A DNA stretch of 64,000 nt from Cinclus cinclus. Taxonomy: Eukaryota > Chordata > Aves > Passeriformes > Cinclidae. The stretch is from assembly GCF_963662255.1 (NCBI RefSeq), contig NC_085073.1, forward strand, positions 1,922,001-1,986,000, in the 5' to 3' direction. Made by a program: the position numbers and the translations under genes. This document shows, in pieces, positions 23,985 to 33,649 of this stretch; position 1 is the first letter of the stretch; every line of letters starts with the position of its first letter. The notes under the pieces are model-generated. The model was not told where the DNA came from and ran no database searches. It was given only the letters and a program-made list of their open reading frames with translations.

Positions 23985-24135
23985 TATTGTGTTCAAGTAT
24001 TCCAGGACAGGTTGTCCTGGACAAGGCTGGGAACAATCTGGGATAGTGGAAGGTGTCCCTGCCCATGGCAGGGAGTGAGCAGGATGAGCTTTAAGGTCCT
24101 TCCAACCCAAACACGTCTGGGATTCTGTGATCTTA
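23985..24135 (+). mobile_element. CR1 fragment next to UQCR11 exon 2
   Basis: CTGGGATAGTGGAAGGTGTC to GGGATTCTGTGAT. It ends about 40 bp from the 3'UTR donor of UQCR11. Confidence 0.85.
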
Positions 24136-24164
24136 TCAGTCTATTAAGACAAGAGATGCAAAAA

Positions 24165-24188
24165 CAAAACTCACCATTAGAGGGAAGC
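24165..24188 (-). other. UQCR11: UQCR11 3'UTR splice donor
   Basis: After TGA the minus strand reads GCTTCCCTCTAATG|GTGAGT, a consensus 5' splice site with the exon ending at 24,175. It implies that the rest of the 3'UTR is in a separate exon. Confidence 0.6.
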
Positions 24189-24309
24189 TCAGTCTTTAGT
24201 TTTGTACTTGCCGCCAATGTAGGGAACATACTGCAGGACCAGCTTCCAGTCTGTGGCCCAAATCACACCAACACCAGCCACACCACCCCATGTTACGAGG
24301 GTGGGGGTC
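24189..24309 (-). CDS. UQCR11: UQCR11 coding exon 2 with stop
   Basis: The acceptor is TTTAG. One base completes Trp, then TPTLVTWGG to GGKYKTKD and TGA at 24,191-24,189. The exon continues about 14 nt to a donor at 24,174. Confidence 0.95.
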
Positions 24310-25531
24310 CTAAAGAAGAGACACACACCCAGGTAAGCAACTAAATAGCACTGTAAAAGGCCTGGCAGATGCTCATGGCTGAGGTACCTGAGAAAGTCAC
24401 TTCAATCAGGAAAAAAGCTTAGAATTCTGGAATATCCTGAGCTGGAAGGGATCCATGAGGAGCATCAGCTCAGGCCCTGTCCCTGCCCAGACACCCCAAC
24501 AATCCCACCCTGAGCATCCCTGAGAGCGGTGTCCAAACGCTCCTGGAGCTCTGGCAGCCTTGGGGCCGGGACCATTCCCTGGGGAGCCTGGGCAGTGCCC
24601 AGCACCCTCGGGGGAAAGAAGAACCTTTCCCTGAGCTCCAGCCCAAGCCCTGACACAGCTCCAGCCCTTGCTGGGCACCTGTCCCTGTCCCAGAGCAGAG
24701 CTCAGCCCCAGCCCCTCTGCCTCCCCTCGGGAGGAGCTGCAGCCCCCGAGGAGTCTCCCCTCAGTCTCCTCTGCTCCAGCTGAACGAGCCAAGTGCCCTC
24801 AGCTGCTCCTCAGACCCTTCCCCAGCTCCGTGTCCCTCCTTTGGACACTCTCCAGCAGCTTTGGCTCCTTCTGATCTTGTGGTGACCAAATTGGACACAA
24901 AAATACTGAAATAACCTCACAGACCTGGAACAGCGCTAGTCCCCAGGGCAGCGAAGATATCTGACAGGAAAAAGGTCATAGTCTTTTACTCAAAAAGACA
25001 ACCACTCAGCAAGAAGACACACTGCCAAACACTGCTGCAGCCACATCCCGTCGGTTCTGACCCCCACGAAAAAACTTCGTTTTGCCTCCCACAGCCCTGC
25101 AAAGCGCACCCACGGGCACTGTTATATTTATATATGCTAAGTACAGCCAGCCCCGGGTGGGCCGGAAGCCCTTTCCCCGGCTCCTCGGCCCCTCAGCTCC
25201 GGCCCAAGAGCTGGTCCGCACCCCGCGACCGCCCCAGCGACCCTCACAGGGCGCAAAGCGCGGAGGGAACGGGGAGGCCTCGGCCAGCACTTCGGGAAGG
25301 GGTCGGGACGCCCCTCAAGCCTCCCACAGTGCGCGGCCGTGCCCGGAGGACGCGGTCAGGGGAGCGCAGAGCCCCGGGCAGGGCGGACAGAGCCCGGGTC
25401 GGAGCGCACAGACAGCCCCGAGTCAAAGCGGGCAGGCCCGGGCAGCCCCAGGGCCGGGTGGGCAGCCCGGTCCCTCCTCACCAAGTCTGCAGCAGTTGGG
25501 CGTAGCGCGGCCCCAGCAGTTGGCTCAACAT
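24189..25531 (-). CDS. UQCR11: UQCR11, cytochrome b-c1 complex subunit 10 (two coding exons)
   Basis: UQCR11 is a small subunit of mitochondrial respiratory complex III in the inner membrane; in the family it sits at the edge of the complex near the Rieske protein and is not catalytic. Exons of 50 and 121 nt join through a TG|G tryptophan codon into 56 codons plus stop, exactly the usual length. The family marks are visible: LGPRYAQLL at residues 6-14, one membrane segment in TWGGVAGVGVIWATDWKLVL (22-41), and the VPYIGGKYK tail. No cleavable presequence is evident, as expected. The start at 25,531 is the first ATG in the GC-rich leader (CGCCATG). Its place between MBD3 and TCF3 matches the human order. 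A CR1 insertion lies in the coding intron and another just past exon 2. Confidence 0.95.
24310..25481 (-). other. UQCR11: UQCR11 coding intron
   Basis: 1.17-kb intron, about 40% of which is a recent antisense CR1 copy (24,418-24,892) starting about 110 nt upstream of the exon 2 acceptor. Confidence 0.75.
24418..24892 (-). mobile_element. CR1 copy in UQCR11 intron, recent subfamily
   Basis: Nearly identical over about 400 bp to 17,720-18,115 and 62,180-62,540; antisense to the CR1 reading direction. Confidence 0.88.
25482..25531 (-). CDS. UQCR11: UQCR11 coding exon 1
   Basis: 16 codons (MLSQLLGPRYAQLLQT) plus TG, followed by the donor GTGAGG. GPRY is the conserved mark shared with the human N-terminus. 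Confidence 0.93.
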
Positions 25532-25634
25532 GGCGATGGCGCCGCCTCAAAGTGACCCCGAGCGCCGGCGCGGCCGTGGCGGCGGGGCCGCTCCGAGCAC
25601 GCGCGGGGCTGCGGCGGGGCGGGGCTGGCTCCGT

Positions 25635-25672
25635 CACCGGCACCGGCACCGGCACCGGCACCGGCACCGGCC
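25635..25672. repeat. UQCR11: Hexanucleotide (CACCGG)6 array
   Basis: Six perfect tandem copies of CACCGG within the UQCR11 CpG island, about 100 bp upstream of its start codon. Confidence 0.95.
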
Positions 25673-25724
25673 CGCGCGGGGCTGGTGGGCTGCGGCCATG
25701 CCTGTGGGCGAGGGGTACGCGGGC

Positions 25725-25970
25725 CCTGAGGGGACACGGGGACTCAGGAGACACAAGCCGAGGGAAAGGGCTGTGGCCACGCTGGAGAGGGGACACCAGC
25801 CCTGGTGAGGCACGGGCCTTGATGGGGCAGGAGCCCTGAGAGGACGCGGGCCGAGGGGACGGTCTGTCCCCACACCGGAGAGGGGACACGAGTCCTGAAG
25901 GGACGGTCTGTCCCCGTGCTGGGGAGAGACGCGAGCCCTGAGGGGACACGAGCCCTGAGGGGCGGCAGTG
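25725..25970. repeat. Degenerate GC-rich tandem repeat
   Basis: Irregular repeats of CCTGAGGGGACACG, GACGGTCTGTCCCC and GAGAGGGGACAC spread over about 240 bp. GACGGTCTGTCCCC occurs twice. Confidence 0.7.
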
Positions 25971-26219
25971 CTCCCACACTGAGCTGAGACTGCTTCTCAG
26001 CCTCCTGTGCTGCAGGGAAGTGCCCCCTTTCCAGAGCAGTTTCCCCAGAACCCATCAGTGCCTCTGCAAACCCTCCTGTCATGGCCACTCAGTCTCCCCC
26101 AACAGGAGATGGAGTTTCCAGCCAGGTATTGCAGGAGGCGGTCATAAAAGCATCATCAATTCCATAATGTTCCCCAGGCTCTGCTCAGAGCCTGCCCATG
26201 AACATGAAAGAAGAGCACT

Positions 26220-26385
26220 GGAACAGATACCCCAGAGCAGCTGTGGCTGCCCCTGGATCCCTGGAAGTGTCCAAGGCCAGGCTGGACCAGGCTTGGAGCA
26301 ACTTGGGATAGTGGAAAGGGTCCCTGCCCATGGGATGAGCTCTAGGATCCCATAGAACCCAAGCCATTCCATGATTCTGTGATTG
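26220..26385 (+). mobile_element. CR1 fragment
   Basis: CCCAGAGCAGCTGTGGCTGC to CCATTCCATGATTCTGTGAT. Confidence 0.85.
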
Positions 26386-26711
26386 TCTGGCAATGTGGGC
26401 ATGACATGCCATTTGCCCACAGGATCTGGTAGTCTCATCCCAGCTCATCTCCAGCTGGTAGTGACTCATCTCCAGGCAAGGAGCGCTGGCAGGAAGCTCA
26501 CTTGGTGGCCACTGCTCTGATCTTGGGAAGCTGTATGCTCTCAGCAACTCCTCTGTGCTGCCCCTTGTTCCTGTTCTCACCAGCTCTCCCAGCCCAAGCC
26601 TGCTCTGGACACCAGTACTCGCCTGCTTTATGCTCCACCCTGTGCATTTGTTGAGCATTCATCCTCCAGGCTGCTCCCAAGCACACACTTCTTCCTCATC
26701 TGGATCTGGGT

Positions 26712-26897
26712 TGAGAACTGCTGGCACAGGCTGCCCAGGGTAGTGGTGGAGTCACTATCCCTAGAAGCATTCAAAAAATGTATAGATGTGGCTCTTGAGG
26801 ACATTTTTAGTATTGAACATAGAAGTGCTGCCAGGTTAATGGTTGGGTGATCTTCAAAGTCTTTCCCAATCTTAATGATTCTGTGATTTTATGATGG
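26712..26897 (+). mobile_element. CR1 3' fragment, older type
   Basis: GCACAGGCTGCCCAGGGTAG to AATGATTCTGTGATTTTATG. Confidence 0.85.
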
Positions 26898-27124
26898 AGT
26901 TTAAGGGACTGTTATTCCATGCACCGTGAGCAGCTTGGGAAGGGCAGAGCTGCCTCACTGCTGAGAGAAGGCACCCAAGGCTAAGGAGATGTAGACAACC
27001 ATGCCAGAAACACTCCTCAGTTAGTCGGGACGGTTTGTCCTGCTCTGTACGACCTTGAGCCAGAGCAGCACAGTGAAAACACAGGCAGCACACCTGGGGG
27101 AGGGAAGATTGCTTCCAGGCATAT

Positions 27125-27262
27125 GCCTTGTCTCTGGAAGTCTCCAAGGCCAGGTTGGATTGGGCTTGTGGTCCAGTGAAGGTGTCCCTGCTTGTGGCAG
27201 GGAGTGGAACAAGATGGGCTTTATGGTCCTTTCCAACCCAAATCAATCTATAATTCTGAAAG
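27125..27262 (+). mobile_element. CR1 fragment
   Basis: CCAAGGCCAGGTTGGATTGG to CCAACCCAAATCAATCTA and ATTCTG. Confidence 0.8.
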
Positions 27263-27264
27263 TC

Positions 27265-27572
27265 CTGGGGGACATTGGAGCCTGAAGGGCAGGAGGATGC
27301 AGCCAGGTTGGGGTCGGACTCTGTTCCCAGGGAACAAGGGACAGGACGAGAGGAAATGGGCCCTTTAGGCTGGATATTAGGAAAAATTTCTTCATAATGA
27401 GGGTTGTGGGTACTGAACAGGCTGCTCGGTGCAGAAGGGTAAAGTCAGCATCCTTTGGAAGTTTTCAAACAATGGATGTGCTGCTTGGGGAATGGGTTAG
27501 TGGTGAGCCAACAGTTGGACTTGATGATCTTAAACGTCTTTTTCAACCTTAACAACTCTGATTTGATGAGTT
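27265..27572 (+). mobile_element. CR1 3' fragment, older type
   Basis: TTCCCAGGGAACAAGGGACA, GGCTGGATATTAGGAAAAAT and TTGATGATCTTAAACGTC in order. It abuts the preceding fragment. Confidence 0.85.
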
Positions 27573-27734
27573 TCTCCCATCATTGGTCTGTGCTGGGGGC
27601 ATTTAACTGGATTTCCTACTTGTGGGTGCTCCCCAGGAGCCGAGGCAAGGAAACAACAGTGATGCAGGGGGCAGGACCCACACCCAGAGCAAGTGTCTGA
27701 AAACTGGTGTTATCTTCCATTTTTTTTGTTTTGT

Positions 27735-28380
27735 AGTACAAGGCAAAGCCTTTATTCCAACTTTTCATTCCTAGGGATGCAACATCTGAAGGACACACGT
27801 GGGGATAAAAAAAGTAATATTGTTATAAAATGTCACATTTATTGCTACATTACTGTTATATACAGGACAGTTCTCAAAATCTACTTTAAAAAAGTTAGGA
27901 TTATTTAAAAATTCCAAATAATCCAGCCAGCTGTTTTGACACTTGTATAAAATTATTTAAAAAAATGAAAACAATTCATATCTTGAGGCACTCAGAAACA
28001 CAATTTCATCCCCCAATTGTGATTCATTTCAAAGAGCAACGCATTTCCCACCCCCAAATACTTTATTTTTTTTTTTTTTTTGCTGGGTTAGGCATATATA
28101 TATATATATTTACTATATATATAGTTCAAAACTATAATGTGTATCTGATTTAAGAACAAGGATTTCAGCCACTTAAGTACATCTGGATTTACAGGTAGGC
28201 AGCATAAACATCAAAAGCAAGGACCATTTTTTATTTTAAAGGCCAAAATCAAAAACAACCCAAAACTTTCTACAGGGTTAAAAATAAACAACTTCTGCAG
28301 GCATCTTCCATCTGCTCTCCCACCCCCATTCCTACAAAAATATAGAGAAAAACATCCCAAGAATGCTTTGTTTCCCCAGA
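27735..28380 (-). other. AT-rich block with four minus-strand AATAAA signals; possible distal 3' end of TCF3
   Basis: Unique AT-rich sequence with AATAAA on the minus strand at 28,235-28,230, 28,067-28,062, 27,843-27,838 and 27,756-27,751, and a (TA)n stretch at about 28,092-28,125. The last signal (GGAATAAAGG) is followed by an A-run and then G/T-rich DNA. It lies downstream of TCF3 and upstream of UQCR11, so it may be a distal TCF3 poly(A) region or a separate non-coding transcript. Confidence 0.35.
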
Positions 28381-31300
28381 GAGCAGGAGCTCTGGGCACC
28401 CAGCGGGTCATTCCCACCTGTGGGGTTGGGATCCTCCCTGTCCTGCCTCACCAGGCACCTCTTTCCCCTCTCCTGGCACATGAGCAGTGCCTGATGTGTG
28501 GCTTCCCATGGCTCCTTCTCTCGAGTGGCTCCACGGTGCAAGGTTTGCTCAAAAGCTGCTGGGTTCAAGTGATTTGGGAAGACATGGCCCTGGGAAGGGG
28601 TACCTGCGTTGTCCCCAGCTCGCTGCCTCCTGGAACTCCATGGCTCCCCTGGGCACAGCCCAGGGATGCAGGGCAGAGGGATGCTCTTTGGCAAACGGCC
28701 TTGGTGCCAGCACACCCCGTTTGGAAGCAGAAACCCCTTTGCTGTCTGAGCTGGTGCTGCAGCCACGAAGAGCTGATATGTCCCATGATGTGTTACAGCC
28801 TTGCCCTCCACACTGCAGGGGCTGGGCTGAGCCAGGGTGGGAATGGAGAGCCCTGAAGAGCAGGAGGGCTGCAAGACCAGGGGAACAGAGATACCAGTGT
28901 GGAGACCCATGACAGGACGGCCCTTGACTCTGAGCTGGGCTCAAGATGGACGCACAAGATTTGGCAGAAGGTCACGTGGAGCCTGCACCACCCTCCTAAC
29001 CAGTGCCCACCTCCCCGTGGGGAGGCAGGCCAAGGCACAGCTCTGCTGGCTCCCCATAAAGGCTGAATTGTTCTGGAAATCAAATTACAGAGCACCATGT
29101 CCCTTGACACCTGCTCCAAGGGCAGGGAGAGGCAGCTGTGCTGTGGGACGCCCCCCAAATCCTCCTGCCTTCAGCCCAGCTGGTGGGCACTGCTGGCATG
29201 GGCTGCTCCTCTACAAAGTGAAACAGCTCAGAGATGCTGGCTGGAGAGACTGGGGAGCATGGGGGGAAGGGAGATACCCCTTCTTAGAGTGGCTGGAGAG
29301 GCTGGAGTGGCTGAAGGAAGAGCAGCCCCAGCTGAGCCTGAGGCTCTGGTGTTAGAACAGAGCAGTCTGGGCAATAACAAGGTGGAACAGAGCTTCTCCT
29401 TTCAGGGGGCTGGAGGGATGAAAGATGCTGGCAGTGCCCCAGCAGCACCGAGCAGAAGGCACAGGAGGGTGAAGGGTGTGTGGAGGAGCCCCAGGACCAG
29501 ACCTTGCCTCCTCCAGTTCAGTGGTCAATGTGAATTGGATGTTCCTGCAGACTCATCTGCCTCCTCCCAGCTCCAGGGCACAAGTCTCAAAATGCTTTTG
29601 GAGCTGCCAGGAATGAAGCTGGACCCCGTGGGCAGCAGGGAGCAGGAACTCAGGAGCAATCACAGACAAGAACAGAGAGAATGGGCTGGGCTGGGATCTG
29701 CAGAGCCCTGGGAGAGGGGAGAGGGATAAGATTTGCATAGGATTTTTAACAGGGCAAAGACCTTGTGCAAGCTTGGGGTACAGAAAACAGGCCTTGCTAT
29801 TGCTGGTGTTGGGCAGGAAAGGGGGAGTGCAGTGGCCAGGGCTTGCTCTGGGCTAGCCAGCACAGAAGGTGGAGGCTGAAGGCTTGTTCTGGCCCAGCTC
29901 CATCGCCAGCTTTGCTTCACCTCCCAAAGCCCAGGGATGGAACTGGAGCTGGCCCAGGCTCCCCACTATAGCACAGCAGGGCCTGCAAGAGGAACTTGGG
30001 TTCCACAGGCCCCAAAGTTGGCAGCAAAGCGCAGGGGGTGCAGGTGATTGGGGGTTTCCAAAGCCTCCCATTTCCTGAGCCCCCACAACTGGAACCACCT
30101 AGCAAGGGCCCAAAGGCTCTGCTGGCTTCAGTGGGGACACTGGTGAGACACAAAGGACCTTGGAGAGCGGTTTCTGCACTGACTTTGGAATTACAGACTC
30201 CTGAGGAAACCACAGCTTGATTCCATCCTTCCTGCCAACACACCTCTGTGGGATAGCTATGACAGCAGGAGAGCAGAGAGCCCCGAGATGTTGGCTGAGG
30301 CTGTGAGTGGCTCTGACAGGAGGTCATGGGCAGGGGTGAATGCCAAACAGCTGGAATTCTGTTCCCTGGGGCTGTGAGCAGGAGCTGCCACCATTGCCTG
30401 AGGCACCGGCCCATGGGAGCTGCAGATGCTTTGCTCGGGGGGAAAAAACACGTGAAAAGGAAGAAAACAAAAATCTGCAATTTTACTGTTCATAGACTGG
30501 ATTCCAGACACTCCCCAGCACTGTGGCATGCACAGCTTGCGTGCAAGGAGGCAGGGGCTGGCTGAGTGGAGCAAGAGAGGCCCCTGGGCTGGGGACACAA
30601 GAAATGTCCCATGGCAGTGTCCCAGTTCTGCTGCTTCACTGGGATGCAGCCTGGGGAAACAGGAACTAGAAACTGCACAGAAGGGAAGGCAGCCCCCCTG
30701 TTTGATGAAGGAAGCTTTGGGGAGGCTCAGTGGCCCCCGAAGAAGAAGGCATGTGTCCCCAGGAGCAGCCATGCAAGCAAAGGCTGAGAGGAAGGAGAAA
30801 ATTGAATAAATGGGATGGTACAGCACGTCACCCACCTGTGACACCTCTCCTGGCAACACCACTGCTATGGGGACATGCAGACAGGCAGAGGAGCAGGTCT
30901 GGGGATCTCTAAGATCCAAAATGGAATGGAGCAAAGCTGTGGGCTGGAGAGAGTGCAGACCTGGCCATTGCTGACCACAACACCTAAAGACAAGAGTTTC
31001 ATTGCTACAGAGTGACATTTCAGGGTTGGGCTGGTGGTATTTTGGGGACAGCACCTGGCAGTGGTTGTTTTTAGAAAAGCCATTTCCCCATGGTTACAGG
31101 CACCATGTTCACACCGAGCAAGACAAAGGAATTTTTTCTTGCTGCTCTTCCCAGTTGTTCCCTGGGAAAGCAGAGATGCCATACTGGGCTGGCACACAAA
31201 GCTGTCATCCTGTGCCATCAAGGCAGCTCCAGGGAGAGCACTGCCACCCCCTACATTGTGCTTTTGAAATTATCTCTCCAAACCCTGGCTCTGAGGGCTT

Positions 31301-33640
31301 GTGTTCAAGGATCTTCACCCATGCCTTGCCATGGAAGGAAGTTGGCTGGATTTGCTGTCCAAAGTAAGATCTTAAGCCACCAAAATGCAGCTGAAAAGCT
31401 CCATTTTTGTTGCAATGCAATGGGGATTCAGGGATGGTGAGAAATGCTCTGGCTCATCGCAATTCCTCCCTGGCTGCAGGACTCGGAGGGGATGAAGAAG
31501 TTCAGCAAATTTGTGAACCACTCATAAATCTTCTCAGATTTCCAATTTTGTTGAATTAATGGAATTTTCTTGACTAGTTCCGATAAGTCCAGTTGTCCAT
31601 GACTGCCACCTTCAATTCTTGGGGCAAAAATCAAAGGGTTTGTGAGCCACTTTAAATATTTTTTGTAGGGTTTCAAGCTTTCCAGGGTTGGGACGCTGCT
31701 CCATCCCTCCTGGTTCTGGGACAGGGGCACTGAGCCAGCCAAAACCCCTGAGCAGTGGGCCCTTAGCAGTCCCAGCACTGTCCCACCAGTGGAGCAGGAA
31801 CTCTCATGGATGAAACAAAAAGCAGCTGCTGAGCACTCCAATTTGCACTCCAGAGCATGAATGGGAGTCAAGGCTGTCACACACGCAGAAAAATCTCATC
31901 CATTTCTCTGCCTGCTGCTTCAGCAGCCAGAAGAACCCAATGGAGGGAAGTGTTGTAACCTGACAAGCTGATTAGGCTAAAATGCGTCTGCTGACACAGG
32001 CAAGAAATACCTGGGTTACTGGAACCACTGAGCTTTCCTGCCCTTCCCAGGGACAGAGCTGCAGCTGCTGACTGTCTCACCATGCAGAAGAAATGGTGGG
32101 AGCAGCAAGCTGGGGAAAGCCAGGAACTCCCAAAAGCTTCAGAGCGATGGCTGGATGCTGGGGAGCCTCAGGGCAGGGCCAAGGGCAGCAGGGACAGTCC
32201 CATCCCGTCCTGGCACTTGGAGTGGCTCAGCTTGGAGCTGCCACAGGGACTGAGGCCACAGTGCCCAGGTGTGGGTGGGAGATAAGCACTACCCTGAGCA
32301 CTTCCAGCAGGGTTTGCCAAAGCACAGAGTACAGCCATGAGCATGGAGGAGAAGCAGGCTATGCCAAAGCCTGGGGTTGCTGGAAGTGCCACAGGACCTA
32401 ATCCTGTTTGCCAGTCCCTTTCCCTGTGCCAAAGCAACAGAGCTTCCCCAGGAGCCCAGGCTGAGGCAGCACAGGGGAGAGACAGACCCTGCAGGGGAGA
32501 GAGGAGTTCCTCACATTCCCCCCAGACCAGCACCCACGTCCCATGCACCATCCTGCCTGACTGGGCTCTGCAGTGCTGGGAAGAACCAGGCACAAAATGT
32601 TTCAGAAGGGAAACGAGAGGGAAGAAACAAGAGTAAATTCCTGGTGGATGTTTTTCCACAGCCATCTCCAGAACAGCTGCTGCAGCTCAGCACTACCCAG
32701 CACACCTCTTTGCTCCACACACCTCTGGGGCACCCAGAGGGGCTTCCAGGGATCCTCCTCCTGCTTAGCACACCAGAGTGGTCTGGAGTGACTGGGAATC
32801 CCTTGGAGAGAAGGGATGTCTGGCACAGGTTGGCTGCTGGAGCTCATGGTGCAGGACAGGCACTCCTGCTACCCTCCTTCCCAGCCCCAAGAGAGGAGCC
32901 CTTGTGCAGGTGACAGTGCCCACTCAAAACCCTTGGCACAGTGCTGAGCTCAGTTTGCCTCCAAGGATATCTGGGAGATGTGACAGCAGGTGACAGCAGG
33001 CTGTGAAGCCACCCCTCTCCCTGAGCCAGCATTTTGCATTTCTGACAGTGGCAGCTCCACTGCAAGAATGAATCCTGCTGCTGGTCATGGTTTTGCCAAG
33101 GCTGGAGTGAGCCAGGTCGCTGTTCCTTTCCTGCTCCAGCATCCACAGGTCTGCTACTGCCTGGCTTCCTGAGCCTGTGTCCCACTGCTGCTGCTGTGCT
33201 CCGGCTGCCTCCACCTCTTCCCAGTGCTCCAGCTTTGTTCAGTTGGTCTTTGTTCAGTGCTGCTCCTGGAAGTGCTTCCAGCAGCTCTGGGCAGAGGCGC
33301 TTCCCTTGTGCATCCCTTGCTGCTCTGCTCACCTGGAAGCGCCTCAGTCCCTCGGTTCTCCTCCACCCGGGGCTGCTCTCTCTCAGCAGCCTGTCCTCCC
33401 CACGGATCTCCGGCAGCAAAGCAAACCTCGTGAGTCACCTCGGTCACCGCTGGGGGGAGCGGGAGTACTACTGCCAATCGCTTTGCTGTTCAACTTCCTT
33501 TTCCCAAATCAGAAGAGGCCGAAGCAAAGAGATGGCGAATTCAGCACATGAGTTTGTTTTTTGTCATGGAAGGTACAAGCCAGGCAAGGAAGAACATTCC
33601 CTCACTGTGGCTACATTCGCTTTTAGTGGCTTTCTGAGCC
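28380..33640. other. CR1-free unique stretch downstream of TCF3
   Basis: 5.3 kb with no CR1 fragment seen, unlike its surroundings, and no convincing coding frame or splice-linked exon. A diverged tandem duplication lies at 31,505-31,690. It may be intergenic or part of a long TCF3 3'UTR or 3'UTR intron. Confidence 0.35.
31505..31690. repeat. Diverged two-copy tandem duplication, period about 125
   Basis: TTTGTGAACCACTCATAAAT near 31,510 recurs as TTTGTGAGCCACTTTAAAT near 31,638. Read on the minus strand both copies give a W(F/L)TN-L-F-P pattern. Confidence 0.5.
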
Positions 33641-33649
33641 GAATCTGAG

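Larger units (their letters stand above)
22545..24174 (-). other. UQCR11: Predicted UQCR11 3'UTR intron
   Basis: Contains CR1 fragments at 22,915-23,050 and 23,985-24,135 and an A-rich tract at 23,900-23,934; otherwise AT-rich unique DNA. Confidence 0.4.
25160..25700 (-). promoter_or_regulatory. UQCR11: UQCR11 CpG-island promoter
   Basis: GC- and CpG-rich block around the UQCR11 start codon. It includes a (CACCGG)n hexamer array at about 25,635-25,672, upstream of the gene on its own strand. Confidence 0.7.
25980..27735. other. Intergenic DNA between UQCR11 and TCF3
   Basis: No coding exon recognised. About half is CR1: four 3' fragments at 26,220-27,572, all on the plus strand. Confidence 0.6.

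Noticed and set aside
29097..29729. 210-codon plus-strand open frame downstream of TCF3
   Set aside because: No known motif, no splice-linked neighbour and low-complexity stretches. Not supportable as a gene.
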